Below, piece after piece: positions 23,474 through 34,300 of a DNA stretch of 64,000 nt. Under the pieces are notes generated by a model. The model was given only the letters and a program-made list of their open reading frames with translations. It ran no database searches and was not told the origin of the DNA. The stretch is taken from NCBI GenBank assembly GCA_028564675.1, contig JAOVVO010000313.1:1-64000 (forward strand). The letters run 5' to 3'. A program made the position numbers and the translations under genes. How positions within the stretch are numbered: the stretch's first letter is position 1; each line of letters starts with the position of its first letter. This stretch comes from Onchocerca lupi. Lineage: Eukaryota; Nematoda; Chromadorea; Rhabditida; Onchocercidae.

Positions 23474-25478
23474 ATGTCTTACTGTTACTACTGCCTTATT
23501 TTTTACAATCATTCCATACTTTTGATTGATCTGCTAAACTATTTCTTACCAATCAGTTCACAATGCATTGAACAAGGATCACATTATCCTGAAAATTTCG
23601 TTTGGATTCAAGATGATCACTTCAATGTGACATGCAGGAAGGGTAAAATAGAGGTTATTTTTCCTATTTTCATCTAAAAAATGATTAAAGTAATAATTAT
23701 TATTATTTTAATTATAAACATTTATTGAGACAGATGATCAGTGCTACTTCGATTGCTCAGTAGTTTTTATTATCGTTATCAGTATTATTAACGATAACAA
23801 TTCTAAAAAATGTATTTCAACATAAGTCTTTGTCATTATTTACACAAAAATAACTTTGAATAATACTGAGTAAATCAAGATACATTGAAAATACTTCCAA
23901 AAACAGCCCTTAGTGCCAAATTTGAAAGTTCAGAAGAATAAGTTTAAGATTCAATAACATTTCTTTTTAAAATTCCATCAAATTTTTTTTATCATAAATT
24001 CGAAAGAAATTATATTTCTGCATTATTTTGTAATTTTACTAATTTTCTTAGGAATTTTACTAATTAATTTATTTCTCAAACTTACAACTTGGATTTATGT
24101 TGAAGTCGTTTATAATTCACTTCTTCTTTCCTCCTATAAGTCAGTTTTCATAAATTTTGAAGAAACGATTTGGAATTCTACATTTAATATGTCTCAAAGT
24201 TTATCAGGTACTGAATTGTGTAAGCGATCGTGGTACTTTGATACCTCTTATGACGCCATCATTTTGGGAGAATGATATTGAGTATTCCTGTATGGATGAT
24301 GAGATCAAGGAAGGCTCTGGAGAAGAGGTTTTTGAGAAATGCTTCGGTCAAGAAGAATACTATCACAATCATTTTGTTATTTCTTGCATTACAAATAAGT
24401 AAGTTTAAACAATTTGGTAAACAATTGACAGAATTCCAAAATCTATGATTGTAAAACTGAAAAAAAAAATTTCAAATCAGTTATCAGAGTGGTAATATCA
24501 TTTCAATAGCAAAAATTTTTTCAAAGTCCAATAAATCGCGATTACTTGAAATTAAGAGCAACACAAATTCGAAACCGAAATAATCGTTTTTGATCCCGAA
24601 TTTGTGTTACTCTTGATTTCTAGAACATTCGAAATTGCAGATTCATAGCATGCTTGGATAAAAATGGTGACACCTTGAAAGAAGGACTTTTTTTGCTAGA
24701 AAATAAACAGCTCAAGAATTGTCACATCTATAACAGTGGCAAAAGGGCCAGGATTGAAAATAAAGGTTTCATTCTGACTTTTCCATCTGATATCGATTTG
24801 TTGATATGCTTATTATGAGATCAGTCAGGATGATCCCCAATCAATTTGAATATGTGGCATTATTTGCATTACCTCAATTTTATTATTACACTTTTTTTGG
24901 CTAGAATTTTGTTTATCAAAAGGATTGAATTTTACAGCGATTTAGGTTGCTTCAATGGAACGGATTATGATGATATCATGGATGAATCGTTACATATCAA
25001 GAAATATGCAATTTGGACTGAAGATAATTATGATATGCGCTGTGGAGATGCTGGAATACACATTTACAGGTAATTCAATAAATGCTTACGAATTGCAATC
25101 TAATTTTTGAGGATAAATATGGACGAGATAAATGGAATTTTCAAATTTCTAAATTTGTGAGATATGTTTTTAGTATAAAATCTTTTTTTTGAGATCCTAA
25201 AATTTGTTTGGGAAGAAGAAATTAATCGAACCAGATTCCAAAATTATTTTTCTCCAAATCATTGCTGCACTGAGTTCCTATTTTAATTTAATTATCTTGA
25301 TAATACAAAATGCTGAAAGATATAATCGAAAATATTATTAGGAAGGTATTTTTAAGAATTTCGACTGCAATTTACAAATGCTTGGTTTTTCAGGTGTCAT
25401 TTAGGTAACAATAAGAAAATACACGCAGGAACAGCTTGGATCGATGCAACTGGTGCGATACATGTTTGTGGAGAATGA
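23474..25478 (+). CDS. secreted protein of repeated C-G-W-C modules (fibronectin type I-like)
   Basis: A predicted 234-residue extracellular protein. Exons: 23474-23653, 24208-24398, 24641-24765, 24946-25069 and 25394-25478; all GT-AG, with phases closing to a TGA stop. Residues 1-30 are hydrophobic and read as a signal peptide, with the mature chain starting near C31. The chain is a series of about five modules with the spacing C-x-x-G...W or aromatic...C. Clear examples are C31/W44/C54 and the last, CHLGNNKKIHAGTAWIDATG...C. N-glycosylation sequons (NVT, NGT) are present. The pattern resembles the fibronectin type I-like repeats of nematode MIG-18-type secreted proteins; that assignment is inference. 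The first exon is the weakest part, because an acceptor-like CAG at about 23559 could mean an upstream exon. Confidence 0.65.
24548..24620. repeat. intronic hairpin, 24-bp arms
   Basis: Arms 24548-24571 and 24597-24620 pair at 22 of 24 positions, one of the remaining two being a G-T wobble, around a 25-nt loop. It lies wholly within intron 2 of the Cys-module gene, about 20 nt before the next exon. Confidence 0.7.
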
Positions 25479-28310
25479 GTGTTTAAATTCTGCAAGAATT
25501 TGGATTCGATCAGTGTCGAACTTTTCGGCAATATTGATAATTTCATGTAATCTGGATTTAATCAATGTTAATTGCTTCATATGATCTAGAGCAGGAATTT
25601 CAATATAAATTCCGAAATTATTCTGTTATAACTGTTATTTTATCTGTTTTCTGATTATTACTGCTAATTCATTGTAAGTATAAAATAATGTACTTCAGTT
25701 GTAACATCGATGTTTTCCTGCATGGGTACGAGTATCACCAAGATTTCTAAGCCATTTCTTATGGTGCATTAAGAATCTTATTTTAATAATAGAAATAAAA
25801 TTCCTACTTAACTCATAAAAATAAAATTCCAAAAAAATTCCTACTTAATTCCTACTTAATTCCTAAAATTCCTACTTAATTCCTACGAAATAAAATTCCT
25901 ACTTAACTCATCTCATAAAATTGATTTCTTTTTCATCAAAAAACAAATACGAAGTTTATTACACGATATCGAGTTTCGTTTTCTTAGACATCAAAAAACT
26001 ACATTTAAAATACCAATGGTGCTTGAATAATATAAGCATGAGTTTCTGAATGCTGCTTGAAAAAAAATTATTGTAAAAATCAATACAGGAATCTATAAAT
26101 TTTTTTAAGCAGATTTTTTTCTTTTATTTTTTGGGATGAAGGAAAGCATTTTGAAGAATACAAAAAGATTAAATTTGAATGCTTTAAAAATGCATGGAGG
26201 AAGGAATGGCACAGTCAAAAAATATCCCTGATACAATGTAAATAAAGTAAAGATATAATACAAAACATGCAATAGAGATTTTCCCAATAAGTTAGAAGTA
26301 ATACGAATACTTATTAACAAATAAATTCATATTTATTAAATTTGAGTTAACAATTTTTTTAATTTGAACTTAAAGTTATATATATGTAGAAGATTTAAGA
26401 TTGATTTTTCGACGGTTGAGTTTGAAAACTTGAAGAATTATAACTTCTTTTTTATAAAATTTCCTTGGTATTAAGAAAATGATCGTATCCGGGTAATAAT
26501 CGATTATATGTTAAAATTAGTTTTAACTTAACAGAGAATTGGAATTCAGTCCCTGATTCTTATTTCAGTTTTTTTTTTTCCACTCATTCATTGCAAGTTT
26601 CAATATCTTTTAAAAGAATAATAAATTATACAACTGATTATATTATTGCGCTTTGCTTTGGTCGTCGAAACGTAAGCTTTCTCGAGATTTATTGTAACTG
26701 CAACTTCAGAGCTTCTTGACGTACGCAAGAAAAACTGTGAACGTATGCAAAGCATTCACACGTAGAAAGCGACAGGAGTACAAAAATTTGCTTAATCATA
26801 CAGGAAAGATAAGCCCTAAATGAAAGAATATAAATATATACATCGGGGAACGAAAGCAGACTGTATGTGTCTGTGAATACATACGTGAATTTCGCAATAT
26901 CTGCGAATAAATACATTAATTTCGCAACAGCGTAAAACAGATAGAAATTGTCCACTAGAAGATTCGGTCTAACGCTTTCTGAAAAATAATTCGCAAATTA
27001 TTGAACCAATAACTTTTGTGCTGCAGCAATATAATTATGAAATACAGCGACTACTCCGACTGTGGTAAAAATGAGGCGATGCGATACGCGGCGCGTGAGA
27101 GGTTGAGAGTGTGGAGATTGGAAATGTGAAATTGTCGCTGGATTTTTGTAGTCTTTGGTCTCTTGTCTCATTAGAATTTACTTGGGAGGGACACAGTACC
27201 GTACTGGCCTTTTGCATTGAATTCTCATAAATAGTATTCGGGAAATCCAATCTCTCAGAGATGCATAACTGGGATACAAGTATTGAAGTAAAGTTTTATA
27301 TAAAGATGGAATGATTCACAGCCATCCAACCACACATTTTCAGAATTACCCATAGTGTTCCGAAAAACGCATTGCGATCAGAAAGAGTGCGGACGAAGAA
27401 CGATTGTTTTCAGGTCGGTTTTAGGTCGTCATATTTTTTTCTGGTACTGTGCTGCTAGCTAAGCGTTTTATCTGGGAGACTGCTGGATTGTTCCTTTCGC
27501 GATCCTTTGAACTGTTTATCAGTGATGGGTCGGTCGATCAGTTTGCTTGGCTTGACTTTTCAAAAGGATCGAAACTATTATTCTCCGTGAAATCAAGCTT
27601 GGCAGATTAACCATTCCTGCAGGAAAGATGACAGGATTTGGTTTAGTGAGAGGAGCTGAAGAAGAGAGAGTTTCCGAAGTTCGAAGCAAACCAGGAGAAC
27701 TACAGTGTATTAGTTAGGCAGACTTGGAGGATCTGAAATCGGAAAATCTGGTTATTTACTAAATAAAACTGATAATGGTTATGTCCCTACTTTCTCTGGA
27801 AAAGTCATGTAGTAGTTTACTAATATGCATTTGCATTGCCATTCCACTTCACTGAGTAATCTAAAAAAAAAAAGTAAGAAATAAATCCAAAATATTGATG
27901 AAAGATAATAAAATTCGTTACTTCCGAAGGCTTTTGAGAATTATCTCAAATCGTTGAGTGTGTACGTATTTGTGTACGTGTGCGCAGTTGCTGCTAAATA
28001 GATAAATTTGTTAGAACTGCACGAATGAGTCATTATCTTTTTGTTTCTCAAATTTATAGTCTCAAGCGAAGTTGAAGCATGTGAAGTCTCCTAAATTAAT
28101 TTTGGTTTACTGTTTTCAAAATGTGCAGATTTCGTTATTCTAGCGATCATGATCTTTAAAAATGATAACCTTTTTTTCTGTTTTATCATGAAGCACATGG
28201 CCATTTATGTCAAAAAATCGATGTTTCGATGAATTTTCACAGCAACAGTTGTACCATGTGCTGCGCGTTCTGAAGCAGTAACATCCAAACTATAATCCTA
28301 TCTATTTCAG
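25479..28310. other. intergenic region and probable uba-1 promoter
   Basis: The left part is the 3' flank of the Cys-module gene and contains a short tandem repeat. From about 27.0 to 27.7 kb the base composition is visibly richer in G+C than its surroundings, and it lies upstream of the first uba-1 coding exon, so it may carry the promoter and non-coding 5' exons. An exon-like segment at 27344-27413 (acceptor TTTTCAG, donor CAG/GTCGG) is described in the findings. No protein-coding gene is firmly supported. Confidence 0.5.
25791..25925. repeat. short tandem repeat, TTCCTACTTAA units
   Basis: Repeats of an 11-base unit TTCCTACTTAA(T), mixed with AAATAAAAT and ACTCATAAAA blocks, lie about 310 bp downstream of the stop codon at 25478. 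At least seven recognisable TTCCTAC cores are present in irregular order, suggesting repeated slippage. Confidence 0.8.
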
Positions 28311-28327
28311 TCATCTGTCAAGACTTG
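28311..28327 (+). promoter_or_regulatory. uba-1: 5' acceptor of uba-1 first coding exon
   Basis: A strong acceptor, TCTATTTCAG, ends at 28310, only 17 nt before the ATG at 28328. In nematodes this layout is typical either of SL trans-splicing or of a preceding untranslated exon. The sequence alone does not separate the two. Confidence 0.55.
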
Positions 28328-31300
28328 ATGTTTCCGGGTGCTCCCGCAAGTGAAAATAGGAAGGAAGCCACTTTGCCTGAACCAGCCAAAAAACGGCCCA
28401 GGATTCAGGAGGTAAGCTTGTCACATTACAAATTGACTTTAAGAATATAAGGAATCATTTTTTGATTGTTACCACATCTTATATTTGAATAATTTTTTAA
28501 CGTAATGTTTTATTTTGTATTAAATAATAGATATCGAACTTTTGCATCCGAATATTAAATTTTTCTGAAATTTCTTGGTGGTTTTTCTTTTATAATTATT
28601 ATTTTTTACAAGACAGTGGAAGTTTTTCTCCCCAAATTTAGAGTCGATCTTCCGTGTCATTGCGTGCATTGTTGGATGTATGCAGACTATAAGCTGACCA
28701 ATACAAATTGGAAAAACATTGCTACTGTAAGTCATCTTGATGCCTGAACTGATGGTTGAAACCAAAGAAATAGGAATGCGAAGATGTTATATTAAACGAT
28801 TTATATGAATCAGGCCCTCTAAAATCAGAAGATTGCATGTAACATATCTCTAATATAATATGATGGAAGATGCATTGTGCAAGTTTATGTTTGCTCACAA
28901 ATAAGCATAAGACGAAAGCACATTGCCTTTGGTTTCAACCATCTCTTTCCTCAATAAGATATAGCAACTTCGCATTTCTCATGTCTTTAAGGCATGATAA
29001 AAACTATTTTGCAACCTTTTCCCGATACATCCTTGAAAAAAATCCGAAAATTTTGTCCATATTCAGCCATCAGGTTGGGCTAGACGACTTCGTATGACTT
29101 GTCCTTGTCCTCAGTATCATATTTTCTTTTTTTCCAGTCAGTGCAATGATTCAGTCGATATATATATACTCCTTTCTCACGATTTTATGTTATTCAGTAA
29201 AATATTCCATTTTCTTTTCTCCCCTTTTTTTTTCTTCTATCGATTTCGCTAGTTCACTGGACAAAACGGATCAATATTGTTTTGAATTCATCTCGCTGAA
29301 CATGAGTTTGCATTTGCTTTAGAACTAAATCATATCTGATGCAGTGAGAATAAGAGAGCTGATTGTTATGTTCGTGCAAAAGTGCACAAGAATGTGTACT
29401 TTGCCATTCTGCAATAATTATTAGCATGTGGAAATTGTAAAAAAGACACAGATTAGTCGATTTTTTTCCCTTCTTAAAAATAGTATGATTCGGATAATAC
29501 TGGTTTTACTGGTTTTATATTAATGTAGCATGAAGCGCCCCAAAAAGTGTAATCATGCTGAGAAGGAGTTCAGTATTTAATAATTGATGAATCTAGTATC
29601 AATAGGTAATGTTCGGAAATCAATCTTTCTTATCAAATATGAATACATCAGAATATAAAAAACTTTAGTTTTGGATAAGAAATGCTAATTGAAATAGAGA
29701 TTACTGTATGCAAAAATTAATAAAGCAAACTGGATAGAAAAGTGTTTTTCAAGTTCACGACGAGTAAAAGAGATTCTAAAAAGTTAATGATTAGTCGAAG
29801 GATAGGTTTCTAAAGAGATAAAAAATTAGTTGAATTAATTCAAATATCGGTAATTCTTACCTTCCCATACTATAAACATTTGTCGTTCACTACAGTATAT
29901 TTCCTAATATGCCATAATTATGTTCTATATTGCTGAATGTCGACTTCGAAACAGTGTTTACAAGCCAATAATGATTTTTTTTTTTTTTTTTTTTTTTGTT
30001 CCGGTGTTCTGCATTGCTTTATTTTTGTCTCCATTAAACTGTATATTTTGATCCTTTGACATGCTCATTGTCTTGAAAGTTTAACTTATAGTTTCCTAAA
30101 TATGTCGAACCACTTAGTTCTATTAAGATTCTGTATTCGAAATGAAGTGTTTCGAAATCATGCTTTATGAAATATCTAATGTTCTGACGTTGCAGTTGCA
30201 GTACCAGTTTTGACTTTTTTTTTCGCATGAGTCATGTCAGTTATAGATGCTGTTGTAGAATGAATTTCAGTTCAAATGAATAAGCGCTGATTTAAAAGAA
30301 ACCTTAATTTAAAATTACTGTATTAAGATTCTGTTACAAAAAATTAAAAATACATTTACATGTTTCATGCTTCTATAATTATATCTAGTCCTTAATAATT
30401 TCTTCCTTAATTGATGCCAACAATTACAACGATTGATTTATTTTAGAACATTTAAATTAATGTTTTTATAAATCTAGAAAGAAAATGGAATTTATGGATC
30501 TAACAAAACTTTCACAAATTAGTTATTGGGAGAAGGGCGTTCCCCATTATTATCATTACCATCAGCGAACAATCATCGAATGTTCCGTGCACTGAACTGA
30601 TGGCGTGCCTTTCTGTCCTGCGCACTATCAAAAAATTGATTGCCAACATGCCGTGCACGACTACTAAAATATTTGCCCAAAATAAAGTGATGCAGTTTGC
30701 AATTATATTTTTTTTATGATAAAATAATAAGATGACTTCTGTCTTTTTTCTATTTTTTTAAATTCTGCTTTTTATTACTATCATTGAAAAGAGAATTTGC
30801 ATTTGATTATGAGAGTCATATATCGCGTAAATTACTGATTGAAGGTTTTTTTTTTTCACCATGTAATTGTTTCGTGTAAGATTCAGTCTGTAATCTTTGT
30901 TCAATTCCAATAGTTTTTTTTTCCTTTTCTTTTTTTTTTTTTTTTTTTTTTAGGAGTTACCCAGAAAAATGCAAATATGAACTTAGTAATTGAACAGATC
31001 TTTTATTGTACTATCTGACGATATACGTGTGATAAAGTTTATTCGTTTTGAAAATAAACACTTTTTTTTTAGAATATTACATAGACTACATGTACATTAG
31101 TTTCATGACTTTTTGTTAATGCATAATATACACCATCTGTACAAAAAAATATGAGTCACATCATTCGCATTTCACTTTCAAAAATGTCTCAAATTTTTGA
31201 AAATATGTTGGAGGTAAATGAACAAAAAACTCATATAACTTGCGGTTTTTTGGATTTCACACGCTAAAGCTTCTCTCTTTCTGATTATTTTTGTAACCTG

Positions 31301-34300
31301 TGACGGGGTAAATTTATGGTTTGGAAAATTAATTAGAGAACGATTCGTAAACTTTATTCCAGAAAAGTGTTAAATGAAATTTTTATTTTTCTTTTTTATC
31401 TAAATCCTTTTTAGTAACTTGATATCATTTTCGCCAGTTGTCATTGTTTGAATTAATTTCTAATTCTTTTGAAATTGAATTCTTCTAGTTTTGAATTTTA
31501 TATATATATATATCACCATCAACTTTCCATTTTTTGCACACTTTCACTTTTTGTTTTTTGCAAACAAGATACTTGTAAGAACCGAATTATTTAGTGCCAA
31601 ATCGATTCAGCGATTGAATCCGCAAAAATGGTTGTCAACAGTGAAAATGGTATGACAGATAATAGTGATGCTGTCTTGGATAAAAATCTTTACTCGCGAC
31701 AAATGTAAGTTGCATTATTTGTACAGAGATTGTAACGAAATGTAAATTTTTTGATTGTTAAATAAGTTGAACTCTTAAGTTATGTGTCGCACTAATTTTT
31801 AACTTTGCTGGATCTTATCACTATATGATGTAACAATGAAGTGATAAAACAGATGGGATTAAATTATTTGTTTTTCCAACTGAATGCAGCTATTTCTGTA
31901 ATCACTATGTGTGTGTTTTTCTTGTTCTGCGATATTTCATGATTATGTATACTTAGATTCTTATGAATTCTAGAAACTCTATTTTTAGTTATGCTCTGGG
32001 TGAATCGGCAATGATGCACTTGAGAAAAGCATCTGTGTTGATATCAGGGATTGGTTCAGTTGGTGTAGAAATCGCTAAAAATTTGATTCTTGGTGGTATC
32101 CGTCAAGTGACAATTCATGACATACGTGATGCGAAATGGCTGGATCTGAGTGCACAGGTTGGTTTCAAACGGTTTGAAGTGAATTGCTTTATATATATAT
32201 ATATATAAAGTAATTTATACTTTATATACATAGATATGAAGTATGCTATAATTACCTAATAATCATATTGTGTTGTCTAGGAACAGAAATTGAATTAATA
32301 GGAAACAGTTTAGCTAGAAATTGTTGATTTGTTTAAAAATTGAGAAAATTAGAAAAAGAGATGATTGATTTAAGAATGAGTTTCGTTAGATAAATTTTGA
32401 AATTATTATCATATGATTCTATAGAAATGGTTTTTATTGTTTTAGTTTTACCTAAAAGAATCGGATATTGGACGAAATCGAGCGGAAGCAAGTTTCGAAC
32501 GTTTAGCCGAACTGAATGACAGTGTCACTTGTCATCTATCCATGGAACCACTCACTGAAGATTTCGTAAAAAAATTTGACGTACGTTATGTTTCTCTTTT
32601 CATTTTCCGATCAGTGAGATGCATCGGTTTGAACGGTATCTTTTTAATTTGAGCTACAGATTTTTGGAAATCTGTTCAGTTTATTTTTGAGTCAATAAAA
32701 TGGAACTTCTTATTTCCAGCTGTTTTTTTTATTTCACTATTTCTTTAGTTTTCATTTGTTTACTTCATGTTTGGTTTTAGTTGACAGTGCTCACTGATGC
32801 ACCGCTTTCCATGCAGCTGATGGTGAACGACTGGACTCGTAAGCACAATCGTCGTTTTATAACTGCCGACGCTCGAGGATTATTCGGTTTTATATTCGTC
32901 GATGTGGGTGCACAGTTTGAAGTAAATGATCCAAATGGAGAACGATGTAAAGAAGTAAGTTCGGCGTTCATTTTGGTTCTTCTGGAGAACTTTTTGAATG
33001 TATTTTAATAAGTTTATTTGTTTTAGTTACTGATTGAGCACGTAGATGCCGAAACAGGGGATGTAACAACGTTGGATAATGTTATGCATGGTCTTGAGGA
33101 TGGCGATTATGTCACGTTTTCGGAAGTCAAAGGGATGACTGAGTTGAATGGTATTAAACCACTTGAAATCACAGTTAAAAGTTAGTTTTTATATCTCTAT
33201 TCTAAGATCGTGTTGAAATTATGTACACTGAACTACCTATATTTTCCTAGTCTTAGATTATTTCTGTTCTCAAAATTTTACATAACAGCGAGAAATTAAG
33301 CTAACAGCGAATTTATATAAATTTATCTTTCCTCGCGTAAAACCGAAATCGTTTTAATTCACCAAAATTATATCAATTTTTGTAAATAACATCATTGCTT
33401 AAATAAATGATACTTTAGAGCCAGATGTATTCAATATTGGAAAAGTTGCTGCTAAATTCTCACCTTATGTGGAGGGTGGACGTTTTACACAAGTTAAAGT
33501 GCCTTCTACAGTTTCGCATAAATCATTGAAGGAATCATTGATTGAACCCTCTATAGTAATGTGGGATTTCGCGAAATTCGAAAATCCTCCCCAGCTTCAT
33601 GCTTTATGGCAAGCATTGTACGCTTTTGAAACTAAGGTATTGTTAGTTTCGGCTTTTTTTTTCTTTTTTTTCTTCGTTTTTTCTGACATTACTAAATAGA
33701 GCTGTTTTATTGCACCAGTGATTAGCAGAACCGATGGTAATCAAAGATTTGTTTAAAATGAAATATTCTCATTAGAAGTATTTGAGTATGCACTTTCTTT
33801 TTTAGTTTCTATTTTAAAATAAATTTAAGAGAGACACGAATATTTTTCTAAATGAGCTTTGTAAGTAAAATTTAGCACGGACGAAGTCCTATGCCACGAA
33901 ACAAGGAGGATGTTGATCTTCTCAAAACTGAACTTCCACCTAGTGTCAAGCCAAATGAAAAGTTGCTGAGGATTTTTAGCTACCAGGTTGTTTCGAAGTT
34001 ATTTTTGCGAAAATAATAAACTTTCTCTAGTTATTTAACCAAATCGATGTTCCAATCTTTGAAAATGTTTTGCGAAAAAATTTTAGATTCATAAAAAAAT
34101 TTCTAGATTCTCTATGTAAATTTATAAAACACTGAATTTGTAAATAGTATGCTTCAATGTTCTTATTTTGCTGTACTAATGTATGGAGGAAAGATTCTTT
34201 CCTAAGCTGACGAATCGTATGATACCTGCGAAAAGAAATAGAAATGACCGATTTTTAGGCTTGTGGTAATCTTGCACCTATTGCATCAATTGTTGGTGGC

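Larger units (their letters stand above)
28412..31594 (+). other. uba-1: uba-1 intron 1 (3.2 kb)
   Basis: By far the longest intron of the gene. It separates the exon with the nuclear-localisation-like motif from the exon that holds the internal start Met. It contains a 17-bp inverted repeat (28751-28767 with 28927-28943), poly-T runs of about 22-23 bases, and a locally GC-richer patch near 30.52-30.69 kb. Its length and position would suit an internal promoter for the short isoform. This is inference. Confidence 0.6.

Noticed and set aside
30545..30655. Minus-strand frame of about 45 codons in the GC-richer part of uba-1 intron 1
   Set aside because: Too short, no splice context; the patch is better treated as possible regulatory DNA.
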